Origin: Clostridia bacterium
GTDB lineage: Bacteria > Bacillota > Clostridia > Oscillospirales > CAG-272
DNA: 14,811 nucleotides
Assembly (NCBI GenBank): GCA_900763885.1
Contig: CAAFLY010000224.1
Span: 1-14,811 of the forward strand
Direction: 5' to 3'
This document shows positions 6,523 to 14,079 of this stretch, one piece after another; position 1 is the stretch's first letter; every line of letters starts with the position of its first letter. The notes under the pieces were generated by a model. The model did no database searches. It was not told the DNA's origin and worked only from the letters and a program-made list of their open reading frames with translations. The position numbers and the translations under genes are program-made.

Positions 6523-7959
6523 TTACCGCAGCGACGCGACCTCCGTTTCGCACAGTCTGTAATAGCCGTCCGGCGTGCGGTTTTTCTCCGCGATCGCCCA
6601 CTCGATCGGTCTCTCTCCCTCGAACAACCCGATCTCAAAGGCGTATCTGCCGGAGGGGATCCCGCCTGGTCTGACCATCGCGGAAAATACGGTTTCCTGC
6701 CCGGGCTTCCAGGTGCGCGTATCCGCTTCGATCTCGCCCTCCCATCTGCCGCCGTCTCCGTTCAGCCGCACACGCATCGTGTATTTCCGATAACAGGGAC
6801 CGAAGCCGCGGTTTGTCACATGGAATACAATCCGGTTTTTCGCGTCGGTCACAAGCGGCGGCAATTCCACAGCGTCCATGAAAAACCAATAGCCGAGGCG
6901 ATTTGCCGCATATTCGGTCAGATACGGATCTCTCGCCAGCCACGGACGCGGATAGCCATGGAATCCGGCAAAGGTCGCATGGGTCCGCTGCATGGCGTCG
7001 AGGAACGGATAGCCGCCCTTGAACACCTCGGGAGCCACGTTCTGGTAATGCTCGAATTCCAACACGACCGGCGCGTTTTCCCAGAAATAGTCGAAGAGCC
7101 ACGGGGTGCGCAGCGTATTGTAGCCGCAGTTTTCCGCGTAATACTGCACGCACACGGAATCGTCGTCCAGCCCAAGCCCGCGATCCGCCGCGTATCGGAT
7201 GAGCGCAAGGTTCTCTTCCCTGCCGCGGCTCCAGCGATGGTTGATGTGGTCGTCGTTCAGGATTACGAATTTGTGCGGGAAATTCCTGAGATGCAGATCG
7301 ATGTGGGTCTTGATCACCTCGGCGGGATATACAACGTCCGTGCCGCAGAAGGTGTGGCCCTCGCCCCAGGTACCGAACGTGCCGACATCGACCAGTTCCA
7401 CGCGCGTGTCCCCGTCGAATTTCCGTCCGGCTTCTTCGAGAAATCGGGACAGCTTTTCGAGAAAGATCGGGTCGCTGTAATCCGGTTCCAATCGATTGCC
7501 GTCTAAAGCATACCCGCGCGCGCCCGCCTTATAAACGTACTCCGGCGTGGCAAACGGAATCGAACCGTCTGCCTCATAGGTCACAAGCCGGATGCCGAAG
7601 CGATAATCGTATCTCGACCACTCCTCCATGATGGAATCGATATACGACCAGTCATACACGCCCTCTTCCTTTTCGATATCTCCCCAGTCAAAGCGGAGAT
7701 AGAGGTGGTTGAGCATCGGGAAATCCTCGAGATGATCGGCAGGATCGTGGTGAACACGGTAGTTGTCGCGCAGATAACCGTTGTCGATGTAGTGCCAGTA
7801 CCAGCCCTTGTGCGGATTGCGGACAATGCGGCGGTCGTCGGCAAGCGGGCGCAAATCCACACTGTGCGGGGCAGGATAACGATCGTCGAACTGATAGAGC
7901 GAGACGCCATTTCCCGTCGTTGGATTCGGCTTACTTTGGATATTCGGATAATTGAACAT
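6523..7959 (-). CDS. DUF4832-type glycoside hydrolase-like protein
   Basis: This 478-residue protein resembles the DUF4874/DUF4832 group: TIM-barrel proteins related to clan-A glycoside hydrolases, with a C-terminal beta-sandwich. Visible landmarks are 'RNPHKGWYWHY' at 47-57, 'YLRFDWGDIEKEEGVYDW' at 87-104 (the usual barrel entry of GH42-like enzymes), 'VDVGTFGTWGEGHT' at 190-203 with Glu200 as a candidate acid/base, and 'VVLEFEHYQ' at 298-306 with Glu301 or Glu303 as candidate nucleophile. Residues from about 365 form an immunoglobulin-like domain ('IVFHVTNRGFGP'). There is no signal peptide, so it is predicted to act in the cytoplasm. The open frame extends upstream to 8112, but ATG7959 is chosen because GGAGG lies 6 bases before it and a promoter lies at 7993-8021. 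It is the first gene of an operon with the NUDIX hydrolase. I cannot name a substrate. Confidence 0.75.
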   Translation of the reverse strand: MFNYPNIQSKPNPTTGNGVSLYQFDDRYPAPHSVDLRPLADDRRIVRNPHKGWYWHYIDNGYLRDNYRVHHDPADHLEDFPMLNHLYLRFDWGDIEKEEGVYDWSYIDSIMEEWSRYDYRFGIRLVTYEADGSIPFATPEYVYKAGARGYALDGNRLEPDYSDPIFLEKLSRFLEEAGRKFDGDTRVELVDVGTFGTWGEGHTFCGTDVVYPAEVIKTHIDLHLRNFPHKFVILNDDHINHRWSRGREENLALIRYAADRGLGLDDDSVCVQYYAENCGYNTLRTPWLFDYFWENAPVVLEFEHYQNVAPEVFKGGYPFLDAMQRTHATFAGFHGYPRPWLARDPYLTEYAANRLGYWFFMDAVELPPLVTDAKNRIVFHVTNRGFGPCYRKYTMRVRLNGDGGRWEGEIEADTRTWKPGQETVFSAMVRPGGIPSGRYAFEIGLFEGERPIEWAIAEKNRTPDGYYRLCETEVASLR

Positions 7960-7992
7960 GGGATAACCTCCGGAATTGGTGGATTTTCCAAA

Positions 7993-8021
7993 AGGATACC
8001 ACACTTGACTGCAAATTGCAA
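7993..8021 (-). promoter_or_regulatory. Promoter of the DUF4832/NUDIX operon
   Basis: On the minus strand TTGCAA (8016-8021), a 17-base spacer ending in TGTGG and TATCCT (7993-7998) form a plausible promoter about 30 bases upstream of the start. The -35 overlaps an inverted repeat TGCAA-A-TTGCA (8010-8020), a possible operator. The same -35 hexamer is used by the beta-helix operon. Confidence 0.6.
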
Positions 8022-8062
8022 CGGTCCTTGCGGAAATTTTATCAGAAATTTCCGTCGAATGG

Positions 8063-8091
8063 TTGCATTCCCGCCTTTTTTCTGTTACAAT
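8063..8091 (+). promoter_or_regulatory. Promoter of the flavodoxin/GH39-like pair
   Basis: TTGCAT (8063-8068), a 17-base spacer containing a T6 run and TACAAT (8086-8091) form a good vegetative promoter, about 58 bases before the flavodoxin-family start codon. It is back to back with the DUF4832 operon promoter, only about 40 bases away. Confidence 0.7.
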
Positions 8092-8148
8092 GATGGCAGA
8101 CGCGGCATACACTGCTGCCGAAGCATATGTATTTCGGAGGAATGTATC

Positions 8149-8772
8149 ATGAAGGTTTTACTGTTGAACGGCAGTCCGCACCAGAACGGCTGTACCTACA
8201 CGGCTCTTGCGCATATCGCATCTGTACTGGAGGCGGAGGGGATCGAGGCGGAGCTCGTCTGGATCGGTCCGAAACCGATTCGCGGCTGTTTTGCGTGCGG
8301 CGGATGCTCCGGGACAGAAAAATGTCTCTTTGACGACGATATTGTAAACGACATCGCGGACAAAGCCATCGCCGCAGACGGACTGATCATCGGTTCCCCT
8401 GTCTATTACGCCGGGATGAACGGCACGCTGTCTTCCCTTCTCGACCGTCTGTTCTTCTCCGCAGGCAAGCATTTCCGCTACAAGCCTGCCGCCGCTGTGG
8501 TATCCGCGAGACGTGCCGGTACGACAACGGCGCTTGACGAGATCGAGAAATACTTCACCATTTCCGAGATGCCGGTCGTTTCCTCCTCATATTGGACAAT
8601 GGTACACGGCGCGAAGCCGGAGGATGTCGAAAAGGACCGCGAGGGGTTACAGGTCATGGAGAATCTGGCACGGAATATGGCGTGGATGCTCCGGTGTATC
8701 GAAGCAGGCCGGAATGCCGGGATTCTGCCGCCGGAAAACACCTACACGGAGCGCACAAATTTCATTCGCTAA
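8149..8772 (+). CDS. Flavodoxin-family NAD(P)H:FMN reductase / iron-sulfur flavoprotein-like
   Basis: This 207-residue protein is a predicted FMN-binding reductase of the NADPH-dependent FMN reductase/flavodoxin superfamily. It opens with the phosphate-binding strand and loop 'VLLLNGSPHQNGCTYTAL' and has 'ADGLIIGSPVYYAGMNGTL' at 77-94, the second FMN-contacting region. Between them 'GCFACGGCSGTEKC' gives Cys47, Cys50, Cys53 and Cys59 (CX2CX2CX5C), the compact cysteine pattern of archaeal/clostridial iron-sulfur flavoproteins that hold a 4Fe-4S cluster. A cluster is therefore possible but not proven. It probably shuttles electrons in a strict anaerobe, for example in dealing with oxygen or quinones. 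ATG8149 has GGAGG at 8136-8140 with 8-base spacing. The GH39-like gene follows after 58 bases and may be read through from the same promoter. Confidence 0.87.
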   Translation: MKVLLLNGSPHQNGCTYTALAHIASVLEAEGIEAELVWIGPKPIRGCFACGGCSGTEKCLFDDDIVNDIADKAIAADGLIIGSPVYYAGMNGTLSSLLDRLFFSAGKHFRYKPAAAVVSARRAGTTTALDEIEKYFTISEMPVVSSSYWTMVHGAKPEDVEKDREGLQVMENLARNMAWMLRCIEAGRNAGILPPENTYTERTNFIR

Positions 8773-8830
8773 ACGCCCACCGTCCACGACAGTGATATAA
8801 CAGCTTTATTATATAAGGAAGGAAAGGATC

Positions 8831-10138
8831 ATGACAAATATTTCCGTAAAATGGGCAGACAAGCGCGGCCCCGTAAAGCCGATGCACGGTGTGGGTCAGG
8901 CGCCGTTCTCCTACTGCGATTTCTCGATGCTTCATTATCTCACCGAGGCCGGGATCCCTTTTTCCAGACTGCACGATGTCGGTGGTATGTACGGCGGCAG
9001 CGTATTTGTGGATATTCCAAACCTGTTCCGCGATTTCTCCGCGGATCCCGCCGATCCCGCGTCCTACGATTTCGCGTTCACGGATCAGCTGCTTGTCGCT
9101 CTGACGAATGCCGGAGTAGAGCCGTTTTTCCGTCTCGGCGTGACGATCGAAAACTACATCGCCGTAAAGCAGTATCGTCTGATGCCCCCTCCCGATTTCC
9201 AGAAATGGGCGCGGATCTGCGAGGGCGTGATCCGGCACTACAACGAGGGCTGGGCGGACGGCTATCACATGGGCATCCGATACTGGGAGATCTGGAACGA
9301 GCCGGAAAACGCGCCTGATAATGCGGAGAATCAGATGTGGTGGGGCACGAAGGAGGAATATTTCGAGCTGTACGACACTGCCTCCAAGCACCTGAAGGCC
9401 TGCTTCCCGGAACTCAGGATCGGCGGCTATGCCAGCTGCGGATTTTACGCGATCTTAGAAAAGGAAGCGGATCCGGCGGCAAAATGCTCTCCGCGGACGC
9501 AGTATTTCCTCGATTTCTTTGACGATTTTCTTGCCTATATCCGGGCGCACGGTTCTCCCTTCGACTTTTTCTCGTGGCACAGCTATGCGAGCATCCGCGA
9601 TACGATCCGGTTTGCCGCGTATGCCCGAAAAAAGCTGGACGACGCGGGCTACACAAATGTCGAGCATACCTGCAACGAGTGGAACTGCGAGCCGGCGCTG
9701 CGCGGTACGCTTCGTCATGCCGCCAATACCGCCGGAATGCTTCTCGCCCTGCAGGACACCACTCTGGACAGTGCGATGTTTTATGATGCCCGGTGCGGCA
9801 CCTCGATGTACGGAGGTATGTTCAATCCGCTGACGCACAAGCCGCTGCCTGCCTATTACGCGTTCATGGCATTCAACGAATTGTACAAGCGCAAGAACGC
9901 GGTGTGTGTGGACTGTGCAGCAGATGGAGAATGCTACGCCTGTGCCGCGGTCGATGAAGCCGGCTCCGGTGCTTTGATGATTGCCAATCCGACCGACACC
10001 GCGCAGCCGCTTTCTCTGGAACTGGACGGCAAGACGGTGCGCTCGGTGAAGATCATCACAGAAGGACACATCTGGGAGGAGACCGAGCTGCCGGAGACCC
10101 TGGACGCATATACGACGCTGCTTCTTCTCACGGAATAA
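8831..10138 (+). CDS. GH39-like glycoside hydrolase (beta-xylosidase type)
   Basis: This 435-residue protein is a predicted retaining glycosidase of clan GH-A, closest in appearance to GH39 (beta-xylosidase/alpha-L-iduronidase). The barrel start shows 'SRLHDVGG' at 45-52, which resembles the GH39 'R.H' strand. The acid/base strand is 'YWEIWNEPEN' at 151-160 with Glu157. 'FFSWHSYAS' at 247-255 precedes the nucleophile strand 'EHTCNEWNCEP' at 278-288, with Glu283 as likely nucleophile. After about residue 350 a small C-terminal beta domain follows. There is no signal peptide and there are many cysteines, so it is likely cytoplasmic, hydrolysing imported oligosaccharides. The ribosome site is a purine run AAGGAAGGAAAGG just upstream. 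Related families GH30, GH51 and GH79 are alternatives; substrate specificity cannot be told. Confidence 0.82.
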   Translation: MTNISVKWADKRGPVKPMHGVGQAPFSYCDFSMLHYLTEAGIPFSRLHDVGGMYGGSVFVDIPNLFRDFSADPADPASYDFAFTDQLLVALTNAGVEPFFRLGVTIENYIAVKQYRLMPPPDFQKWARICEGVIRHYNEGWADGYHMGIRYWEIWNEPENAPDNAENQMWWGTKEEYFELYDTASKHLKACFPELRIGGYASCGFYAILEKEADPAAKCSPRTQYFLDFFDDFLAYIRAHGSPFDFFSWHSYASIRDTIRFAAYARKKLDDAGYTNVEHTCNEWNCEPALRGTLRHAANTAGMLLALQDTTLDSAMFYDARCGTSMYGGMFNPLTHKPLPAYYAFMAFNELYKRKNAVCVDCAADGECYACAAVDEAGSGALMIANPTDTAQPLSLELDGKTVRSVKIITEGHIWEETELPETLDAYTTLLLLTE

Positions 10139-10143
10139 ACACC

Positions 10144-10192
10144 AATCGGACTGTCTGTCCCTCATACTGCGGAGGGCGGAGGTCCGATTTTT
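10144..10192 (+). terminator. Intrinsic terminator after the GH39-like gene
   Basis: AATCGGAC (10144-10151) pairs with GTCCGATT (10182-10189) and an inner CCCTC/GAGGG stem (10159-10163 with 10172-10176) extends it. The outer stem runs into T5. On the minus strand no long T-run follows, so it mainly serves the plus strand, although the flippase gene also ends here. Confidence 0.75.
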
Positions 10193-10207
10193 CCGCGGTA
10201 CAGAGAA

Positions 10208-11593
10208 TCATCCGGCGCGATCCCACAGCTTCCACGCGCTGCACGCCAGGTTGAGGATCTCGCAGACGTAGAGTGAGAGGACATAGCCGCCTATGCCTAA
10301 GATGGGAGTAAAAAGCATGACAAGAACGAGACTGATCCCGGCGTCGAGGATGTTGACCTTCATACAGTAGACCTGCTCCCCCATTCCTTTGAGGATCGCG
10401 TCGATCACGGTGTCCATGTACATGAAAACGGTCAATGGGGAGAGGAGGCGGATATAGCACGCCGCGTCCGTGCTGTGGTAGATTCCTCTGCCCAGCGGAT
10501 CGGCGAACAGGAAGAACACCGCGAAGCTGATCCAGGAGAAGATCGCCGCCACCAAGAGAATCCGCCGGATGATGTTACACAGCCGTTTTTTCGCTGCCGG
10601 ATCGGTCTGCGCCATGGTATCAAGAGCGGTGACCTCCGGCACAAGCATCCCGGTGAACGCACCAATGACGGCATACGGAAAAAGGATCACGGGCAGTGCC
10701 ATTCCTTGCAGGATCCCATACGCGGCAAGCGCGCCGGTGCCGGACAGTCCCGATTTCTTCAGTCCGCGCGGGATAGCAAGATGCTCTGCGGTGGTCAGTC
10801 CCTGGCGGCAATACGCTCCGGCAGCGGTGGGCAGAGCGATGGAGGCGGTATCGCAGAACGCGGTCGGATACGGCGGCTGGTCCGATTGGCTCTGCGGTAT
10901 GTCGCCGTGCGGGATCCGGGAATCGACACAGTATAGGAAGAGTGCCGCCAGAAACGCGCCGCCCTCCGCAATGGCAGATCCGCCGATCACAGCGAGACAG
11001 AGCCGTTCCAGGATCCGTGGATCCTCCGGTGACAGATCGCGGCAGATCATCCCGAGCGCTGTGACGGTGACGGCGATCTTCATTCCCTGCTCCAATAAAG
11101 CGAGCGCGGCATTTTTTCCGTTTTTGCGCAGTCCCGTAAACACACCGGACAGTGCGGCGGACAGCGCGATAGCCGGCAATGTACACGCGAGCAGACGGAG
11201 ACAGGAGATCGTGCGCGGCTCATGCAAAAGGTATCGGGCGATCGGATCTGACAGAGCAAACAGTCCTACGCCGCTTGTCATACCGAAAAGAAGGCTGTAC
11301 CGGATCGCGGACCGTACCACACTGCCGACCGTTTTCCGATAGACCGCACGGGAGGACCCGGCAATCCGCGCGCATCGATCCGCCGTCAGCCGCACGGTCG
11401 CAAACGGGATCCCGGACAGCGCGACGGTCACGGCAAACCCATATACGGACATCACGAGGGTCATCAGTCCCATCGCTTCCGCGCCGATTTTCCGGGAAAT
11501 ATACGCCTGAAAGCTCACGCCGACCATGCGCAATACGATATTCACAAGGGACAACAGCGCGACTCCCACGCCAAACGACCGTTTCCGGGACAC
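10208..11593 (-). CDS. SpoVB/MurJ-like oligosaccharide or lipid-linked flippase (MATE/MOP superfamily)
   Basis: This 461-residue protein is a predicted multi-pass (about 12-14 segments) flippase of the SpoVB/polysaccharide-biosynthesis group, which moves lipid-linked sugar precursors across the membrane for spore cortex or peptidoglycan synthesis. Typical stretches are 'YISRKIGAEAMGLMTLVMSVYG' in the first 55 residues (shown here in part), 'SGIPFATVRLTADR', 'SGVFTGLRKNGKNA', and the strongly conserved mid-protein 'GLTTAEHLAIPRGLKKSG' followed by 'YGILQGMALPVILFPYAVIG' and 'LVPEVTAL'. The start is a GTG at 11593: GGAGG (11600-11604) lies 6 bases upstream, and the protein from there begins 'MSRKRSFGVGVALL'. 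The alternative ATG at 11647 has no such site. It stands alone and convergent to the GH39-like gene. Family members also include general flippases, so a sporulation role is not certain. Confidence 0.87.
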   Translation of the reverse strand: MSRKRSFGVGVALLSLVNIVLRMVGVSFQAYISRKIGAEAMGLMTLVMSVYGFAVTVALSGIPFATVRLTADRCARIAGSSRAVYRKTVGSVVRSAIRYSLLFGMTSGVGLFALSDPIARYLLHEPRTISCLRLLACTLPAIALSAALSGVFTGLRKNGKNAALALLEQGMKIAVTVTALGMICRDLSPEDPRILERLCLAVIGGSAIAEGGAFLAALFLYCVDSRIPHGDIPQSQSDQPPYPTAFCDTASIALPTAAGAYCRQGLTTAEHLAIPRGLKKSGLSGTGALAAYGILQGMALPVILFPYAVIGAFTGMLVPEVTALDTMAQTDPAAKKRLCNIIRRILLVAAIFSWISFAVFFLFADPLGRGIYHSTDAACYIRLLSPLTVFMYMDTVIDAILKGMGEQVYCMKVNILDAGISLVLVMLFTPILGIGGYVLSLYVCEILNLACSAWKLWDRAG

Positions 11594-11659
11594 AGCACAC
11601 CTCCGCCCGCGAATCCCGCATACAGCGCGGAATCTCTCGCACAACATACCGCTATTCTA

Positions 11660-11688
11660 TTGACATGGAGCCGCGATTATGATACAAT
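11660..11688 (+). promoter_or_regulatory. Strong promoter of the fucosidase transcript
   Basis: TTGACA (11660-11665), a 17-base spacer and TACAAT (11683-11688) form a near-consensus vegetative promoter. The expected start of transcription is about 11694-11696, which leaves an unusually long 5' leader of about 204 nt before the GH29 start codon. Confidence 0.82.
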
Positions 11689-11694
11689 GAGCCA

Positions 11695-11898
11695 AGGTAG
11701 GTGTGTACTGAACAAAAATGCCCTGCGGTCACAAATCGCGGACTTTGACTACTGCGGTATAACCAGGCTGTACACGGATTTCCGCAAAACGGTGTGAGGT
11801 AAGCCTACGGCAAGCAATTCTTTGATAAAATAAGCAAGCGGATCTTCCGTCATGGACAAGCCGCTTGCGCCAAACTATACATTGGAGGAAAAATCACT
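11695..11898 (+). ncRNA. Candidate structured leader RNA upstream of the GH29 gene (unassigned)
   Basis: The roughly 204 bases between the predicted transcription start and the fucosidase start hold no plausible gene but contain nested pairings. They are GUAGG/CCUAC (11697-11701 with 11804-11808), UGUGUAC/GUACACG (11702-11708 with 11770-11776, one G-U), CCUG/CAGG (11722-11725 with 11764-11767) and an apical hairpin GUCA-c-AA/UUUGAC (11728-11749). Separately, CCG-CAAAA-CGG (11782-11792) fits as a side hairpin. Further down, GCAAGCGG/CCGCUUGC (11834-11841 with 11861-11868) is an 8-bp perfect stem without a following T-run, so it is not an ordinary terminator. CCAA/TTGG (11870-11873 with 11882-11885) could cover part of the ribosome site GGAGG (11884-11888). 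I do not recognise the conserved bases of any riboswitch I know, nor of 6S, SRP or tmRNA. It could be a riboswitch-like leader, an independent small RNA, or simply an untranslated region. Confidence 0.4.
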
Positions 11899-13134
11899 AT
11901 GGCAATTCCGGTACCGGAGAAACGGGTTCTCGCATTTGAGGAATTCGGTTTTGGTATGTTCATTCACTGGGGGCTGTACTCCCAGCTTGGCAAGGGCGAG
12001 TGGATCCAGCACATCGGGGGCATTCCGAAAGAGGAATACGTGAAGCTGCAGGACACATTCACCGCGTCGAAATTCGACGGACACAAGATCGCACACGTTG
12101 CGAAAAAGGCGGGAGCGAAATACATCACGCTGACCACGCGCCATCACGAGGGATTCTCCCTGTACGACACCAAGGGACTGAACACCTACGACGCGCCGCA
12201 CTCTCCGGCAGGCCGTGACCTTGTGCGCGATTTCGTGGAGGGCTGTCGGGACGAGGGGATCGTGCCCTTCTTCTATCACACCACCCTCGACTGGTACAAC
12301 CCCGACTTCAACAACAATTTCAAGGCGTATTTACAGTATCTGCGCGATTCCGTGGAGATCCTCTGCTCCGAATATGGCAAGATCGGCGGGCTTTGGTTTG
12401 ACGGAAACTGGTCCAAGCCAAACGAGGACTGGGAAGAGGACGAGCTCTACAAGGTGATCCGCAAGCATCAGCCGGACGCCATCATCGTGAACAACACCGG
12501 TCTCTCCCACCGCGGCGAGGCAGGCAATATCGAACTCGACAGCGTAACGTTTGAACAGGGCCGCCCGGAACCGATGAACCGCGAGGGTATGCCCAAATAC
12601 ATGGCTGCCGAAATGTGCCAGACCCTCAACGCGCATTGGGGCTGCGGCGCCCGCGATCTCAACTACAAATCCCTCCCGCATCTGATTGAGACGCTTTGTG
12701 CCTGCCGGAAGGTCGGCGCGAACTATCTGCTCAACCTCGGTCCGGACGGCGAGGGCGCGATCACCCCGCTGCAGGAAGCACTGATGGAAGGCATCGGCGA
12801 CTGGATCCGGTACTGCGGCGAATCGATCTACAAATCGAAGCCGTGCGGCGTCCATGGCACAGGCAAGAATTTCGCACTCCGTCAGGGGAACAAGATGTAC
12901 TTCTACATCCATGATCTGTCCGTAACGGGCGACGCGAATGTAACGGTCGAAGGCGGCGGCACCGGAGACAAGACGTTCACCGGTGTGCCGGGCAAGATCT
13001 CGAATGTACACTGGGCAGATAACGACGAGGCCCTCTCGTTCACACAGGACGGCGACACCTGCACCATCGGCGCGACCGGATACCCCTATGGCACGAGCCT
13101 TGTGGTCCGGGTGGCGGAAGCGGATGTGGAATAA
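11899..13134 (+). CDS. GH29 alpha-L-fucosidase
   Basis: This 411-residue protein is a predicted retaining alpha-L-fucosidase that releases terminal fucose from host or plant glycans. The GH29 landmarks are clear: 'FGMFIHWGLYS' at 18-28, 'EWIQH' at 34-38, 'YITLTTRHHEGFSLYDTK' at 75-92 and 'GGLWFDGNW' at 163-171, with Asp168 as the expected catalytic nucleophile. 'NYLLNLGPDGEGAI' at about 275 begins the end of the barrel, followed by a short C-terminal beta domain. I did not assign the acid/base residue because it varies between GH29 subfamilies. There is no signal peptide, so it acts on imported oligosaccharides. ATG11899 has GGAGG (11884-11888) 10 bases upstream. It has its own promoter and a long leader, and is convergent with the CE4 gene. 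The linkage preference is not predictable here. Confidence 0.93.
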   Translation: MAIPVPEKRVLAFEEFGFGMFIHWGLYSQLGKGEWIQHIGGIPKEEYVKLQDTFTASKFDGHKIAHVAKKAGAKYITLTTRHHEGFSLYDTKGLNTYDAPHSPAGRDLVRDFVEGCRDEGIVPFFYHTTLDWYNPDFNNNFKAYLQYLRDSVEILCSEYGKIGGLWFDGNWSKPNEDWEEDELYKVIRKHQPDAIIVNNTGLSHRGEAGNIELDSVTFEQGRPEPMNREGMPKYMAAEMCQTLNAHWGCGARDLNYKSLPHLIETLCACRKVGANYLLNLGPDGEGAITPLQEALMEGIGDWIRYCGESIYKSKPCGVHGTGKNFALRQGNKMYFYIHDLSVTGDANVTVEGGGTGDKTFTGVPGKISNVHWADNDEALSFTQDGDTCTIGATGYPYGTSLVVRVAEADVE

Positions 13135-13199
13135 GGTGGACTGCGGCACACAAAACTCCCGTACTCTCGGCTTTCTGACGCCCACGTCAGTAAAAACGG

Positions 13200-13247
13200 C
13201 TTAAAAAATCACCCGTACAGGCAGAACAACACTTGTACGGGTGATTT
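13200..13247. terminator. Intrinsic terminator between GH29 and CE4 genes
   Basis: A perfect 14-bp stem (13206-13219 with 13234-13247, core CACCCGTACA) is preceded by A6 on the plus strand. Read on the minus strand this gives a stem followed by TTTTTTAAG, so it is a strong terminator of the CE4 gene. On the plus strand only GATTTGCGTTT follows, so it is weaker there but probably also ends the fucosidase transcript. Confidence 0.88.
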
Positions 13248-13260
13248 GCGTTTGGCGGAT

Positions 13261-14061
13261 TTACAGCGAAATCGTCTTGCCTGCCGGGCAGCAGACCTTT
13301 TCGTTGTTGCAGGTGAACCACACGTCGGTGGCGGATGGATTTTGAACGGCGGTCAGCTCCAGGGAGAAGCGTAAACCCATGACGGCGTTCTGATAATCGA
13401 CAATCTCGATGTTTTCGGCGTACCACACGTCGTCTCTGCCGCCAGCCTTTTCGCAGAACTCCTCCATCATCGACCAGTTGTCGTCGCGCGGGAATTCAAA
13501 GCTGTGACCCCAAATGTAGAATAAACGGCTGTTGCCCCAAGGATCGGGTGTGATAAAGTCGTCCCATTTTTCGACGATCCCACCGTTGTGGTGGCAGGTC
13601 GGGTGCCATTTCATGAAATCCTCCGGCATCCCATACCCATTTGTCGCGCGCGTGGTGCGGGAATACTCCATCCCGGCGGTGCGGAAAATGGCGATCGTGC
13701 GCTCGTCAAAATCGCCGAACGGATAGGACATGCCGCGCACCGGATAGCCGCAGGTTTTCTCAAGCATCCGACGGTCCTCCTCAATCTCAAACAGGACCAC
13801 GCCGTTGTTCTGCACGGTCGGGAACGGATGGCTCAGCGTGTGGCAGGACACCTCAAAGCCGTCGTACCGATTGTGGAATTCCACGACGTTCTCCGGGATA
13901 TGGAGTTGGAGACCGCGCGAATTGATGTGGAACGTACCGCGGATGCCGTATTTGCGGAAAATCTCCGTCAAGCGCGCGTCTTCACGCGGTCCGTCATCGT
14001 AGCTCATCGTCAGGCAGTGCGTCCGACCGCCCGGAAACAGATTGCAGCGGATGATATTCAT
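13261..14061 (-). CDS. CE4-family polysaccharide deacetylase (NodB homology)
   Basis: This 266-residue protein is a predicted metal-dependent de-N- or de-O-acetylase of carbohydrate esterase family 4. Motif 1 is 'TMSYDDGPREDARL' at 18-31 (catalytic-base and metal aspartates Asp22, Asp23). Motif 2 is 'SCHTLSHPFPT' at 72-82 with metal-binding His74 and His78. Motif 3 is 'RGMSYPFGDFD' at 109-119. The N-terminus starts directly at the fold, with no signal peptide or membrane anchor, which is unlike the cell-wall peptidoglycan deacetylases and points to a cytoplasmic role on small or imported acetylated sugars. The C-terminal 40-50 residues form a short beta-rich end. ATG14061 has AAGGA 7 bases upstream and a perfect-consensus promoter at 14106-14134. 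It is monocistronic. The substrate is not known. Confidence 0.9.
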   Translation of the reverse strand: MNIIRCNLFPGGRTHCLTMSYDDGPREDARLTEIFRKYGIRGTFHINSRGLQLHIPENVVEFHNRYDGFEVSCHTLSHPFPTVQNNGVVLFEIEEDRRMLEKTCGYPVRGMSYPFGDFDERTIAIFRTAGMEYSRTTRATNGYGMPEDFMKWHPTCHHNGGIVEKWDDFITPDPWGNSRLFYIWGHSFEFPRDDNWSMMEEFCEKAGGRDDVWYAENIEIVDYQNAVMGLRFSLELTAVQNPSATDVWFTCNNEKVCCPAGKTISL

Positions 14062-14079
14062 ATGTTTTTCCTTTCCGAT

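Noticed and set aside
8773..8830. Possible promoter between the flavodoxin-family and GH39-like genes (TTATTATATAAGG).
   Set aside because: The A/T-rich stretch lacks a good -35 at proper spacing; co-transcription from the upstream promoter is the simpler reading.
11695..11898. Identification of the fucosidase leader as 6S RNA, a c-di-GMP, TPP, SAM, ZTP, guanidine or cobalamin riboswitch, or a T-box.
   Set aside because: I looked for the conserved bases of these families and did not find them; the long-range 5'/3' end pairing expected for 6S is also not clear. Left unassigned.
11852..12043. Small plus-strand frame starting MDKPLAPNY in the fucosidase leader.
   Set aside because: It overlaps the GH29 gene in another frame, has no ribosome site, and its first part lies in the predicted GCAAGCGG/CCGCUUGC stem.
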